A stretch of DNA of 38,791 nucleotides, from assembly GCA_030750465.1 (NCBI GenBank), contig JASMHZ010000010.1:1-38791 (forward strand), in the 5' to 3' direction. The notes beneath the pieces are model-generated. The model was given only the letters and a program-made list of their open reading frames with translations. It did not search any database and had not been told where the DNA came from. This document shows, piece after piece, positions 1 to 7,910 of the stretch. This DNA is from Candidatus Peribacteraceae bacterium. GTDB lineage: Bacteria; Patescibacteriota; Gracilibacteria; Peribacterales; Peribacteraceae. Position 1 is the stretch's first letter. Every line of letters starts with the position of its first letter. Both the position numbers and the translations under genes were made by a program.

Positions 1-184
1 CACCTTCCTCATTTACACTCTGCGGCCCTCCGGAGAGGATTATCCCCGCAACATCCTTAAATTCTGAAGCCGGAGTCTCTGCTTCGCGAATTTCTGAATA
101 AACCCCAAGCCTGCGGACCCTACTTGCTATCAGATGTGCATATTGGCCGCCAAAATCGAGGATTACGATGCTTTTCATAGTCAT
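1..184 (-). CDS. guaA: GMP synthase, N-terminal part (cut by window edge)
   Basis: The reverse strand reads MTMKSIVILDFGGQYAHLIA and then continues to SGGPQSVNEEG at the window edge. This is the start of the class I glutamine amidotransferase domain of GMP synthase, which makes GMP from XMP, ATP and glutamine. The ILDFGGQY start and the SGGPxSV loop are family hallmarks. The catalytic Cys and the ATP-pyrophosphatase domain would lie beyond the left edge. The start is ATG at 184 or at 178; a purine-rich GAGGGG lies about 10 nt before 184. It is divergent from the next gene, with a G-rich hairpin between them. The identification is firm, but the gene is incomplete only because of the window. 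Confidence 0.9.
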   Translation of the reverse strand, partial: MTMKSIVILDFGGQYAHLIASRVRRLGVYSEIREAETPASEFKDVAGIILSGGPQSVNEEG

Positions 185-210
185 AGAATAGCATCCCCTC
201 TATGACAAGT

Positions 211-264
211 CTCCCCTCTCCTGGTAGGCAAGCGGAGGGGTGAGGAGAGGGGCAGGGGGTGAGG
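211..264. repeat. G/C-rich hairpin repeat between divergent genes
   Basis: CCCCTCTCCT at 213-222 pairs perfectly with AGGAGAGGGG at 243-252, and a G-rich tail follows. Similar C-run/G-run hairpins occur at 14375-14402 and 31618-31640, so this is a dispersed family. It lies between divergent starts, so it is not a simple terminator. Confidence 0.7.
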
Positions 265-312
265 TCAAAAGTTGTTGACAAAAATATTCCCGAGGAGGAG
301 ACTCACCCTCCT

Positions 313-1194
313 ATGCCAGAGCCATCAGAAACCGATGAGCTGCCAGAATTGCCTGTTGAAGGTGATGAGTCAAAAGCAGCCGCTCAATCTGAAGTACCTG
401 ATTTCGCAGAAATATTCGGTAGTTTAGAACCTAGAAAACCAAGCGAATGGCAGAAGATATGCGCTCAGTATTGTGCAGGATCCGTAGAATATATGAAAGT
501 TTTGATGAGAAGATTGTTGACCGCAAAAGATGAACAAAGACGGTCAGTGGTGATGGCAGATGCAAATACAGTAATTACTAAGCTAAGAGAATTACGAAGG
601 GATATGGCTGGAATATTAAAAGAAGCTACTGAAATTAGAAGTGAAATTGATGAAACAATGAATAAAGTGGCAGAAGATTTTCAGAAGGCTGCAGGAGCAG
701 TAACTAAAGAAACTGGAATACCAAAACTGAAAAAAGAATCGCCAGCTCTTGCTAAGGCAAAAGAGTTAATTACTTCATCGGCAAAATCCCACAGTATTTC
801 GGATACTCTGCATGCAAAGAATAGATGGACCCGCTTGGGAGCAGTAATGTCTCAAAGAGCCAAAAAAAGAAGACAGGTTGCTACAAGGCCTGCTGCTAAT
901 CACACGCAAGAATTAGATAGTCTGGGAGAAGCATTACCAACTGGTGACGACACTGGGCAAGGGCAAGTGGTAGTTTTTGAAGACGATCTTCTTAAAGATG
1001 ATCTTCCAGAAGCAAAACAAAATTTGCCAGCAGTAAAACCACCTGCAAGAACGCCTAAAGCTAAAACTGCTAAGCCTGAAGGCGAGACTCGAACACAATT
1101 TGCTTTGAGATGGACAGGAAATCTCGCAAGCGTTGGTATTGCTCCTGCAATCAGAGCTGGATTAAGAGCACGTGCACGAAAGAAAAGTCAATAA
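313..1194 (+). CDS. hypothetical coiled-coil, Lys/Arg-rich protein
   Basis: I do not recognise this 293-residue protein. It has an acidic, Pro/Glu-rich N-terminus, a helical central region (about residues 45-150) with heptad-like Leu/Ile/Met spacing, a Lys/Arg-rich stretch (RAKKRRQ), a Pro/Lys/Ala-rich linker (PPARTPKAKTAKPEGE) and a basic C-terminus (RAGLRARARKK). There is no signal peptide and no convincing membrane span. The mix of coiled coil and basic linkers could suit a nucleic-acid-binding or scaffold role, but that is a guess. I prefer ATG 313, which has GAGGAG about 12 nt upstream. An in-frame GTG at 259 lies inside the G-rich hairpin. The gene converges on the O-antigen ligase gene with a 6-nt gap. 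Confidence 0.7.
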   Translation: MPEPSETDELPELPVEGDESKAAAQSEVPDFAEIFGSLEPRKPSEWQKICAQYCAGSVEYMKVLMRRLLTAKDEQRRSVVMADANTVITKLRELRRDMAGILKEATEIRSEIDETMNKVAEDFQKAAGAVTKETGIPKLKKESPALAKAKELITSSAKSHSISDTLHAKNRWTRLGAVMSQRAKKRRQVATRPAANHTQELDSLGEALPTGDDTGQGQVVVFEDDLLKDDLPEAKQNLPAVKPPARTPKAKTAKPEGETRTQFALRWTGNLASVGIAPAIRAGLRARARKKSQ

Positions 1195-1200
1195 GTACAA

Positions 1201-2532
1201 TCAGATTCCAATTATCGCTGCAAGCATCCAGATCGTATAAGCCACCGCACTATCCTCCCATGCATGAAGGAAAAGTGCGGCGATTGATATTCCAATGAAT
1301 GCGAGTAGTACAGGTTTGAGCTTTTCTTTTCGACTAAGCCTTCTAATCACCATAAAGATCATGATCAGATAAAGAGCAAACCCGATTATCCCAAGCTCTG
1401 TCCCAATTTGCAGATACCAGTTTTCTGGAAGGAACGGACATTTGCATTCTCTGTCTGACGGTTGTATCTGAGTTTCCCCAACAAACACGCAAAGATCCGG
1501 CCGGTCGCTTGCCCAACTCGCATCACTCCCCTCCGGAAGATTTACGCATGCATCGCTAACTCTGTTGCTTGCAGGCCCTGCCATACCTAAACCTAATCCG
1601 AATTTATGCTTGTTCATAATCTGCCAAGCTTCGATCGGCCTTGTAAAATGTCCGCTTGATGATGTGAGCCTGAGGAGAACTCCCGGCTGAACCATTGTAA
1701 GAACAATTACACTTACGATTATGAGTCCTACAATCTGCGTCACAGATTTCTTGAAAGCCTTCTTTGATTGAGTTTGATAAAGAACAATCACAAAAATCAC
1801 AAACGCCGCAATCCACGCAGAGCGCGAAAAGGTCAGTAAAATTCCTAATCCAAAAAGACCAGTGACCAGTGACCAGTGACCAGTGACGCTTCCCCGAAGC
1901 ATCTTAATGACAGAGATACTGAAAGGAATCAATAACCAAAGACCCAACTGATTCGGCCCGCTCATTACAGACTGCATCCGCCTGATACCAAGAGATTCAA
2001 TTTGCTGAAATGCCGCCAAAGGAGCATCAGGAAGATATAAGGAATGAAGATCGGAATATCCAAGCAACGTGAACCACGCCTGAGGCAAAAACATTGCAAC
2101 AAGTCCGAATCCAGAAACTACAACCCCAACTCCAATCAATAATCTAAACACATTCTTTATAAACTTTTCTGACCACTCCACTCTTCTAAGTGCAAAGAAT
2201 GCGATAAGTGGAATGAAGTCATATTTAAATCCAAATAGATATAGTTTCCAGTCACCATGAGTGAAGTTTGTGACAACTAACGAAAGAGCTATCAACAAAA
2301 CAATCGACAAATCAATTTCATCAAACTTCCACTTCTTTTTTGATTTCAGCCACTCCAAAAACGCAACTAAAAGAATAACTGCAAGCAGTCCTTCTTTCCA
2401 AATAGCTAACTGACTCATCGGAGCATTCCCAGATCCCCTTATGAGCTTGGTTCCAAACGTGACTAAGAGTGCATGGAATGGGAGAAATGCTATCAGAACT
2501 AGGGCCAGAGATTGTCTTAGTCGTTGGAGCAT
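1201..2532 (-). CDS. O-antigen ligase/polymerase family membrane protein
   Basis: This 443-residue polytopic protein has about ten hydrophobic segments. A large extracytoplasmic loop near the C-terminus ends in ENWYLQIGTELGIIGF, which matches the Wzy_C/O-antigen ligase signature. Such proteins join lipid-linked glycans to an acceptor or polymerise them on the outer face of the membrane. The loop is rich in Cys (four between SDAC and CKC), which may form disulfides. The frame is open to 2586, but the extra 18 codons are made of tandem-repeat sequence, so ATG 2532 is preferred. Codons for SVTGHWSLVTG come from a 7-bp tandem repeat (1858-1887). The wecB gene lies immediately upstream on the same strand. 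Confidence 0.8.
   Translation of the reverse strand: MLQRLRQSLALVLIAFLPFHALLVTFGTKLIRGSGNAPMSQLAIWKEGLLAVILLVAFLEWLKSKKKWKFDEIDLSIVLLIALSLVVTNFTHGDWKLYLFGFKYDFIPLIAFFALRRVEWSEKFIKNVFRLLIGVGVVVSGFGLVAMFLPQAWFTLLGYSDLHSLYLPDAPLAAFQQIESLGIRRMQSVMSGPNQLGLWLLIPFSISVIKMLRGSVTGHWSLVTGLFGLGILLTFSRSAWIAAFVIFVIVLYQTQSKKAFKKSVTQIVGLIIVSVIVLTMVQPGVLLRLTSSSGHFTRPIEAWQIMNKHKFGLGLGMAGPASNRVSDACVNLPEGSDASWASDRPDLCVFVGETQIQPSDRECKCPFLPENWYLQIGTELGIIGFALYLIMIFMVIRRLSRKEKLKPVLLAFIGISIAALFLHAWEDSAVAYTIWMLAAIIGI
1858..1887. repeat. 7-bp tandem repeat inside the O-antigen ligase gene
   Basis: Four uninterrupted copies of the word CCAGTGA (minus strand GTCACTG) lie in frame. They encode SVTGHWSLVTG between two membrane segments. 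The reading frame is kept because the product tolerates the insert. Confidence 0.85.
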
Positions 2533-2544
2533 CGAAGAAAGAAA

Positions 2545-2620
2545 ATGGACAATTGACAATGGACAATGGACAATTCCCCTCCACAAGCCATTGTCAATTG
2601 TTAATTGTCAATTGTCAATT
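2545..2620. repeat. inverted short-word tandem repeat (GACAATT/AATTGTC)
   Basis: Words of the type GGACAATT run in one orientation (2545-2575). Their reverse complements (CAATTGTCAATTG type) follow at 2590-2620, after a spacer of about 12 nt, so the locus can fold into a long hairpin. It covers the last codons and stop of wecB, where the C-terminal residues RLRIDN are repeat-encoded, and runs up to the ligase start. The same word is used at 7911-7942 and 13713-13812. Confidence 0.85.
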
Positions 2621-3951
2621 CGCAGTCGTTCTCCTTCATCTCTAAATACTTCTTCGCCTGAACCCAACACTTCCTCCACCGCATCCACGCATCTGGCACT
2701 GACGTTTTCTCCGTATATCTTTGGCGCGTCTTTCATATCCTGATTATCCCAGGCAAACTCGATAATCTTTTTGATGACTCCTGAATTAACCGGAGGAGCG
2801 ATCAGATTTCCTCCATTCATAATGGACTCGGAGCGATCTGATCCGAACCTGAGAGTGACACATGGAACTCCAAGTACATTCATTTCCTCCTGCATTGATC
2901 CAGAGTCTGTTGCGCAGACTGATGCCTTGTTCATCGCGGCAATTACATCTGTATAAAGAGGCCAAACTTCAGAGAACACGAAGTTATCATGTTCCTGATC
3001 AAGGCGCGCCACTTCTTCCTCGAGCCCGAAGGCAGCAAACGCCCTCTTGGTTTGATTCATGTTTATAAGAAGTACATTCTTTCCTTCCTCTATAAATGAC
3101 TTGAGTGCATCAAAGATTGCCATGAATCGCTTTTCGGAAACGCAGTTCTCTCTGCGGTGTATGCAGAAACGAACGAAGTTGCCTTCCGCAAGTTGAGGAT
3201 ATTTCTCGAAAATTTGTGAGTTTTTTGCATTTTCAACAGCTTCCAGAGTTGCATCAACGACTGAGTTTCCCACAACGAAAATTCGATCATCATTGAATCC
3301 TTCGCTAAGCATAAACTCACGATCAAGTTCGACGGGAGCTAAGTGGATTCCTGTAGCCGCCTCGCTACACCTTGTGTTGAACTGCTCAGGAAAAGGCTCC
3401 TGTGATCCGCGCTTCCAGTTATTTTTATCCATCAAAAACCTCCTCCACTCTGCAACATCTAGATTCGAATATTCGAGTATTCGAGTATTCGAATACTCGG
3501 GTGTTAGAGTCCTAATCCCCGCTTCAACGTGGACTGATGCAAACGCATGGCAAAACCCCGCATTGCTAGACGCCATCGCAGTCGTCGTATCTCCATGTGC
3601 ATAGGGAATAACAATCTTTCCACGTTCTTTAAGCTCACCAATTACGTAACCCAAGCGTCCGATTATCTGGCTGACTATTTGGTCCATTCCTCCGCGAACA
3701 TTCAAATTCAAATCCGGTTCCACTCCAAATTCCTTTAGCATTCCTCCACTTAAGTTTTCATCATAATGCTGTCCGGTATGCGCAAGAACAACTGTGTGTC
3801 CGCGCTTTTTGAGTTCCTTGAATAGAGGAACCTGCTTAATAATATCTGGCTTTGTTGCGATCATGACCATGTGGACATGCGGGTCGGACTCAGATGCCAA
3901 GTCATCGTAGAATGAAGCTGACTTATACGTAATTTCGTCCATATCGGGCAT
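2608..3951 (-). CDS. wecB: UDP-N-acetylglucosamine 2-epimerase
   Basis: This enzyme interconverts UDP-GlcNAc and UDP-ManNAc in the cytoplasm and supplies ManNAc for surface glycans. Family motifs appear in order: HTGQHYDENLS near the N-terminus, AHGDTTTAMASS, HVEAGIRT, VVGNSVVDAT, the HRREN motif, then ATDSGSMQEEMNVLGVP and SDRSESIMNGGN, which line the nucleotide site. The length of 447 residues exceeds the usual 370-390. The excess is an N-terminal extension of about 25 residues before MVMIATKP, an insert just after HVEAGIRTL that contains a tandem-repeat peptide (EYSNTRILEYSN), and a repeat-encoded C-terminus. The WecG/TagA transferase encoded at 6133-6894 is its likely downstream partner. 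The start is ATG 3951; a second Met lies three codons in. Confidence 0.9.
   Translation of the reverse strand: MPDMDEITYKSASFYDDLASESDPHVHMVMIATKPDIIKQVPLFKELKKRGHTVVLAHTGQHYDENLSGGMLKEFGVEPDLNLNVRGGMDQIVSQIIGRLGYVIGELKERGKIVIPYAHGDTTTAMASSNAGFCHAFASVHVEAGIRTLTPEYSNTRILEYSNLDVAEWRRFLMDKNNWKRGSQEPFPEQFNTRCSEAATGIHLAPVELDREFMLSEGFNDDRIFVVGNSVVDATLEAVENAKNSQIFEKYPQLAEGNFVRFCIHRRENCVSEKRFMAIFDALKSFIEEGKNVLLINMNQTKRAFAAFGLEEEVARLDQEHDNFVFSEVWPLYTDVIAAMNKASVCATDSGSMQEEMNVLGVPCVTLRFGSDRSESIMNGGNLIAPPVNSGVIKKIIEFAWDNQDMKDAPKIYGENVSARCVDAVEEVLGSGEEVFRDEGERLRIDN
3462..3500. repeat. tandem repeat inside wecB
   Basis: Words of the type ATTCGAGT/ATTCGAAT repeat about four times in frame. They encode the SNTRILEYSN part of an insert after the HVEAGIRT motif. 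The array is also close to palindromic (TTCGAA centres). Confidence 0.8.
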
Positions 3952-3967
3952 ACGTTAGCGGAAAAAC

Positions 3968-4020
3968 AAGAAACCAAAAACCAAAAACTATCAAACTTTC
4001 CTTACCTACTACACTTACCC
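3968..4020. repeat. short-word repeats between gpmI and wecB
   Basis: AACCAAAA words (two and a half copies) are followed by TACCTAC/TTACCCTACC words that run up to the stop of gpmI at 4024-4026. They fill nearly the whole gap between the two genes. Confidence 0.6.
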
Positions 4021-4023
4021 TAC

Positions 4024-5532
4024 CTAATTGGATTTCATCTCCTCCGGAACCTCAAGATCCATGATTTCCAGGCACATTGGAGCTATGTCTTTTATCCCCT
4101 TCTTGATCTTAAGAGACTCTGACGTTGGGAATTTTTCCGAATTTACGAAGGTCTGGACAAGATTATCTGTATGGCTTGGGCACGGCTCACCATCATCGTA
4201 AAGCATCTGCTCCGAATTCCCATGGTCCGAGGTTATTATCCATTCATATCCATGTTTTTCTAGCTCAGGCAATAACTTTTCGAGCTGAGCATCAACCGTC
4301 TCGCACGCAATAATTGCAGCTTCCAGATCCCCGCTATGGCCAACCAAATCGGGGTTAGCATAATTAACTACAATCATGTCATATTTCTCTTCTTGAGCCC
4401 CTTTAACTGCAGCATCTGTAACTTTACTTGCGCTCATCTCCGGTTTTTGATCGTAGCTGGGGCATTTGGGAGATGGAATTTTTATGCGTTCTTCACCTGG
4501 ATACGGATCTTCTTCCTGTGAATTAAAAAAGAATGTGACGTGCGCATATTTTTCCGATTCACAAACGCGAAGCTGTTTTTTATTATGTTGGCTAAGCCAA
4601 GATCCAAGATTATTTTTCACAACCAGCTCTGGATAAGCAATTGGCAATGAATCGCTGTAAGGCCCCATACAAACATACTTTGTTACACGAACAGAATTAT
4701 CAAAATGCTCAAAATTCTTTTCTGTAAGAGCTTCTGTTATCTGTGGCTGCCTGTCAGTTCTGTAGTTTAGATTAACCACGACATGATCTTCCGCTATTGA
4801 AACAAATTCCTTCGATTTAAGCGGAGGCATATAGTAATCCGTATCTTGATTTTCCTCAGCTCTGGAATAGTACTCTTGGAATGCCTTTGGAAAATCCACG
4901 ACTTCTTCTCCCACGCCTTGCGTGTAAAGATCATACGCAACTTTCGTTCTGTCCCACTGCAAATCTCGATCCATCGAGTAATACCTGCCAACTACAGAAC
5001 ATAGCTTGCCTGTATCCAGTTCTTCAATAACATTGTTGATGTCTTCAATATCTTTGAGAAGTGACTGTTCCGGAACATCGCGCCCATCACCTGTTAAATG
5101 CAAACAAACTTCTTTAACCCCTTCGTCCTTCGCAAGCTTCATAGCTGCATATAGATGATTAGCATGTCCATGAACTCCTCCATAAGAGAAAATTATGAAA
5201 AAATGAAGAGGAACATCGCGTGCAACTGCGTCCTTGCATGCAGAAACTAAAGCCTCATTGTCGAAAAATGATCCGTCACGAATGTCGCGATTGATCTGTT
5301 CAAGAGTTTGCCAAACAACTCGGCCTGCACCAATTGTGTAGTGCCCTTGTTCGCTTGCGCCCTGCTGACCTTCCGGAAGTCCAGCGGCATTTCCAGCTGC
5401 TTCCATAAGTACATTGGGGATTTCTTTTTCCATCCTCGAGACATTTGGCAGATTTGCCTGAGTTCTTGCATTTCCTGGTCCCGGGGGCGCTACTCCGAAT
5501 CCGTCGATGATTATTAATGCACATCGTGCCAT
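4024..5532 (-). CDS. gpmI: 2,3-bisphosphoglycerate-independent phosphoglycerate mutase
   Basis: This glycolytic enzyme interconverts 3- and 2-phosphoglycerate with two Mn ions. The 502 residues match the family length. Visible motifs are LIIIDGFG at the N-terminus (first metal Asp), GASEQGHYTIGAGR with the phosphorylated Ser, TGDGRDVPEQS, GRYYSMDRD, NYRTDRQPQ, KYAHVTFFFN, ANPDLVGHSGD and TSDHGNSEQM with the last metal ligands. The Ser loop reads GASEQGH where most members have GNSEVGH, so an Asn next to the nucleophile is replaced by Ala. Start ATG 5532 has TAAAAT 7 nt upstream, which suggests a leaderless mRNA. It is a stand-alone gene among glycan genes. Confidence 0.95.
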   Translation of the reverse strand: MARCALIIIDGFGVAPPGPGNARTQANLPNVSRMEKEIPNVLMEAAGNAAGLPEGQQGASEQGHYTIGAGRVVWQTLEQINRDIRDGSFFDNEALVSACKDAVARDVPLHFFIIFSYGGVHGHANHLYAAMKLAKDEGVKEVCLHLTGDGRDVPEQSLLKDIEDINNVIEELDTGKLCSVVGRYYSMDRDLQWDRTKVAYDLYTQGVGEEVVDFPKAFQEYYSRAEENQDTDYYMPPLKSKEFVSIAEDHVVVNLNYRTDRQPQITEALTEKNFEHFDNSVRVTKYVCMGPYSDSLPIAYPELVVKNNLGSWLSQHNKKQLRVCESEKYAHVTFFFNSQEEDPYPGEERIKIPSPKCPSYDQKPEMSASKVTDAAVKGAQEEKYDMIVVNYANPDLVGHSGDLEAAIIACETVDAQLEKLLPELEKHGYEWIITSDHGNSEQMLYDDGEPCPSHTDNLVQTFVNSEKFPTSESLKIKKGIKDIAPMCLEIMDLEVPEEMKSN

Positions 5533-5539
5533 CTACACT

Positions 5540-5545
5540 ATTTTA
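5540..5545 (-). promoter_or_regulatory. -10 box of gpmI, leaderless
   Basis: TAAAAT on the minus strand ends 7 nt before ATG 5532. Transcription would therefore begin at or next to the start codon. Confidence 0.5.
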
Positions 5546-5709
5546 ACATATTTTCGCTGTTCAGCACAGAGGGTGTTCCGCTTGTGAGTGGAACCAGAAA
5601 GGTCCTTAGTTGAAGGTGAAAAGTCGAGGTCGGGAAAAGATTTTTTTGAGAAGATATTGACGAGGGTAATGCAGCTGACACAATACTGACGGCCCGCCCA
5701 CCCTGAGCC

Positions 5710-5739
5710 TATACCCCGCCCCAGGGGGGAGGGTGTATA
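5710..5739. repeat. GC-rich inverted repeat
   Basis: TATACCCCGCCCC faces GGGGAGGGTGTATA across a 2-4 nt loop. It lies in the 282-nt gap between divergent gpmI and the small membrane protein. The rest of the gap (5546-5709) holds no ORF that I can support. Confidence 0.6.
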
Positions 5740-5797
5740 TAGATAGCAGAAACACACACTAAAAAAATCACACCTATCCAAATCAGCCCATAACTGC

Positions 5798-5803
5798 TAT
5801 AAT
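5798..5803 (+). promoter_or_regulatory. extended -10 promoter box
   Basis: TGCTATAAT is a consensus extended -10. It ends 11 nt before ATG 5815, so the 5' leader would be only about 4-5 nt. The same TGCTATAAT string occurs before prfB (28405-28413) and before the gene at 32999. Confidence 0.65.
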
Positions 5804-5814
5804 ATTAACCGAAC

Positions 5815-6132
5815 ATGGAAATAAACAGAATCAGCACAAGGCGATATAGCCACACGATGTTCTGGGCCGTGCTCGGAAGCTGTGTAATAGTTGCTATTGT
5901 CGCGACACTTGGAAGAGTTGGAATGAACTTTAATGCCGCACTTTCGGATAAGCCCGATATTGCGATTTATATGCTTCTGCCAGAAGAGGAAATTAAACAT
6001 TCAGAAGTACTACGTGACAACGGGGTCGAAAGACATTACTTGGCGGAAACAAAAGACGGACCTAAACTTGTCATACTAAAGAGAGGGCCACATGAGTGGT
6101 ATGTGTCGTCGTTGGAAGAGTTGAGGGAATAA
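5815..6132 (+). CDS. hypothetical small single-pass membrane protein
   Basis: The family of this 105-residue protein is not recognised. A basic N-terminus (RISTRRYS) precedes one membrane span at about residues 14-34 (FWAVLGSCVIVAIVATLG). A hydrophilic domain of about 70 residues follows, and by the positive-inside rule it should face outward. The start is well supported by the TGCTATAAT box just upstream. Its stop (6130-6132) directly abuts the stop of the convergent WecG-like gene. No cysteine pair or enzyme motif is visible. Confidence 0.7.
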   Translation: MEINRISTRRYSHTMFWAVLGSCVIVAIVATLGRVGMNFNAALSDKPDIAIYMLLPEEEIKHSEVLRDNGVERHYLAETKDGPKLVILKRGPHEWYVSSLEELRE

Positions 6133-6894
6133 TCATTTCCTTCTTGTAAAAACAACTAAGTAAGGAAACACAACAACCGCATTCATTATCCTTTTGAATC
6201 TGCTCGGTTGTTTTACTAACCTGTACATCCACTCCAGCCCGACTGACCTGAGGAGAGCTGGAGCTCGCTTACGTACACCCGCAATAAAATCAAACGTACC
6301 CCCTACTCCCATTGCCACCCTGACACTGGGCATCTGACTTATGTGCTCAGCTATCCATAAATCCTGCTTGGGCGCACCGAATGCAACAAGCAACAAGTGG
6401 GGTCTAGCTTCTTTTATTTTACTAATTATTTCCACAGAATCTTTTTCACTCGGACTTCCTGAAAATGTTCCAACTACATTAAGCTCAGGATTAATTTTTT
6501 TAAGTTTCTCCGCAGTCTTCTCTGCAACACCCTCTTTAGCACCCAATAAAAATACTGAATGTTTTTTGGGAAGCTGACTGCAAAGTTTTACAACTGTATC
6601 AACTCCGGTCACTCGCTCCGGAAGTTTTTTCCGTTTGAATTTTGCAGCATACAAAAGCCCAACGCTGTCTGGAATATTTAGACTTGCTAACTGTAGAACT
6701 TCACGGAACTTGTCGTTCTTGAATGACTCCACAAGCATTTCGCTGTTGGGAGTAATAACATGGTGCTGTCCTCCCACTTTAAAGAATCGTTTAAGATGTC
6801 CACCCTCAAGCATCTCCAAAATAATTTGAATTGCATCTTTTTGCCTTATTGCATCTATGGGAATGCTAAGTAAAGTAACTGTCCTTCGATCCAT
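6133..6894 (-). CDS. WecG/TagA/CpsF family glycosyltransferase (GT26)
   Basis: Enzymes of this family move a ManNAc-type sugar from its UDP form to an undecaprenyl-linked acceptor at the inner face of the membrane. The 253 residues carry the signature set in order: ITPNSEM, IPDSVGLLYAAK, RVTGVDT, VFLLGAKEGVAEK, FSGSP, LLVAFGAPKQDLWI and GVGGTFDFIAGVRKRAP, followed by the C-terminal GLEWMYRLVKQPSR amphipathic helix that docks to the membrane. The nearby WecB makes UDP-ManNAc, so the two probably serve the same glycan. The sugar specificity (ManNAc or ManNAcA) cannot be read from the sequence. TATCAT lies 6 nt before the ATG, which suggests a leaderless mRNA. Confidence 0.9.
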   Translation of the reverse strand: MDRRTVTLLSIPIDAIRQKDAIQIILEMLEGGHLKRFFKVGGQHHVITPNSEMLVESFKNDKFREVLQLASLNIPDSVGLLYAAKFKRKKLPERVTGVDTVVKLCSQLPKKHSVFLLGAKEGVAEKTAEKLKKINPELNVVGTFSGSPSEKDSVEIISKIKEARPHLLLVAFGAPKQDLWIAEHISQMPSVRVAMGVGGTFDFIAGVRKRAPALLRSVGLEWMYRLVKQPSRFKRIMNAVVVFPYLVVFTRRK

Positions 6895-6900
6895 ACTTAT

Positions 6901-6906
6901 ATGATA
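6901..6906 (-). promoter_or_regulatory. -10 box of the WecG/TagA gene, leaderless
   Basis: TATCAT on the minus strand ends 6 nt before ATG 6894. It is divergent from the promoter box at 6926-6931. Confidence 0.45.
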
Positions 6907-6925
6907 CCGCTAATTAACAATCTGC

Positions 6926-6931
6926 TAACAT
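6926..6931 (+). promoter_or_regulatory. -10 box of the DsbA-like lipoprotein gene, leaderless
   Basis: TGCTAACAT (extended -10) ends 6 nt before ATG 6938. The predicted transcript begins at or next to the start codon. Confidence 0.5.
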
Positions 6932-6937
6932 ACAAAC

Positions 6938-7636
6938 ATGAACTTTCGATTTCTAACCCTCGCCCTCACCCTAACCCTATTCGCCTGCATACAAGTGCCT
7001 GAAAGGGCCACTCCGGTTGAAAAAATCAAAGATCCTCCACCTATGCAACCGGAGGAAAGAGTCGAGGAGATCGCACCAGTTGATATTCAGGAGCTAATTG
7101 CTGGTACCGGAGCCCTGGCCGAAAGGCTGCTTGCAACAGGGGTAATCGACATTGGGAGACGGGATGCTCCAGTCACTCTCCTACTTTTTACTGAACACCA
7201 CGCAAAATATGCGCGCGACTTTCAGCTGGATTTGTTCCCCAGACTTTATTCTGACTTCATTGAGGAAGGAATGCTTAAGTTTCAGATAGCCATACTTCCC
7301 CTCAAGAAATATCCTGGATCGCAAAATGCAGCAACAGGACTCATTTGTTCGGCAATGCAGTCCAAAGGAATGGCGATGCATCAGATCCTTTCGGACAAAC
7401 TGGATGCAGAAAGATTGGAACCTGAGCATTATGCAACTGAGCTTGGACTTGATATGGAGAAATTTAACGAATGTATGACAAGCGAAGAGATTGGAATCAT
7501 CCTCAAGCAACAAAAAGCTTGGAGCAAGGGTCTGGATGTAACTCTGGTGCCAACTTACTTTATAAACGGAGAAAAATTCATTGGACTCCCTTACTATGCT
7601 GACTTAAATGGTGCGATCGAAGAAAAACTTAAATGA
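6938..7636 (+). CDS. DsbA-like thioredoxin-fold lipoprotein without CXXC
   Basis: This 232-residue protein has a lipoprotein signal peptide whose lipobox is LFAC, with the lipidated Cys at about residue 17. A Pro/Glu-rich linker and a DsbA/thioredoxin-like domain follow. The domain is recognised from the strand VTLLLFTEHH, the helix leading to LFPRLYSDFIEEGMLKF, the NAATGLICSAMQ helix, LGLDMEKFNECM, and VPTYFINGEKFIG with the cis-Pro loop (VPT). Where DsbA has CPxC after the first strand this protein reads HHAKYA, so both redox cysteines are missing. It therefore cannot act as a normal thiol oxidase. A chaperone, binding or structural role is possible. The hydrophobic core of the signal peptide is encoded by CCCTAA/CCCTCG tandem words. 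Confidence 0.75.
   Translation: MNFRFLTLALTLTLFACIQVPERATPVEKIKDPPPMQPEERVEEIAPVDIQELIAGTGALAERLLATGVIDIGRRDAPVTLLLFTEHHAKYARDFQLDLFPRLYSDFIEEGMLKFQIAILPLKKYPGSQNAATGLICSAMQSKGMAMHQILSDKLDAERLEPEHYATELGLDMEKFNECMTSEEIGIILKQQKAWSKGLDVTLVPTYFINGEKFIGLPYYADLNGAIEEKLK
6954..6980. repeat. CCCTAA-type tandem words within a signal peptide
   Basis: Four to five hexamer-like words (CTAACC, CTCGCC, CTCACC, CTAACC) encode the LTLALTLTLF hydrophobic core. The same word recurs at 24035-24060. Confidence 0.6.
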
Positions 7637-7637
7637 G

Positions 7638-7904
7638 TTACGAACTAACTTTTACTATCTTTATTCGCGCAGATTCACCAGAAAGGATTGAAACTTTTGA
7701 TTTCTCGACTCCAAATTGGTTTGCAATAAATTTGACCAATTCTTTGTTCGCCTTCCCCTTCTCCGGCTGAGCATTTACTGAAATCTTAATACTCTCATCA
7801 TCCATAACTTCGAGAATCTTTGACTCCGGAGCATTTGGAACAGCGCGCACTGTGAAACAAACTGAGCCTGACTCATTTAATTCCTGAATAAACCCTTGAA
7901 GCAT
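7638..7904 (-). CDS. DUF167 (YggU-like) protein
   Basis: This is a small conserved cytoplasmic protein of unknown function; the 88-residue length is typical. The family pattern is visible: V.FTVRAVPNAPES near the start, IKISVNAQPEKGKAN in the middle (the conserved A.P..GKAN segment), and a C-terminal V.ILSGESARIKIV strand-turn. ATG 7904 is the natural start. The frame stays open to a TTG at 7919, but those codons lie in the tandem repeat. It is followed 1 nt away by the convergent stop of the DsbA-like lipoprotein gene, and preceded by trmD on the same strand with a repeat array between them. Confidence 0.85.
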   Translation of the reverse strand: MLQGFIQELNESGSVCFTVRAVPNAPESKILEVMDDESIKISVNAQPEKGKANKELVKFIANQFGVEKSKVSILSGESARIKIVKVSS

Positions 7905-7910
7905 GCTTGC

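Noticed and set aside
1858-1887. Possible CRISPR-like array
   Set aside because: The repeats are 7 bp and directly adjacent, without spacers, and no cas genes are present.
3090-3326. Overlapping ORFs inside wecB and other long genes
   Set aside because: They are shadows of well-supported genes in another frame.
5533-5781. 82-residue minus-strand ORF upstream of gpmI
   Set aside because: Cys/Ser-rich low-quality translation over a GC-rich hairpin; the gpmI promoter lies inside it.
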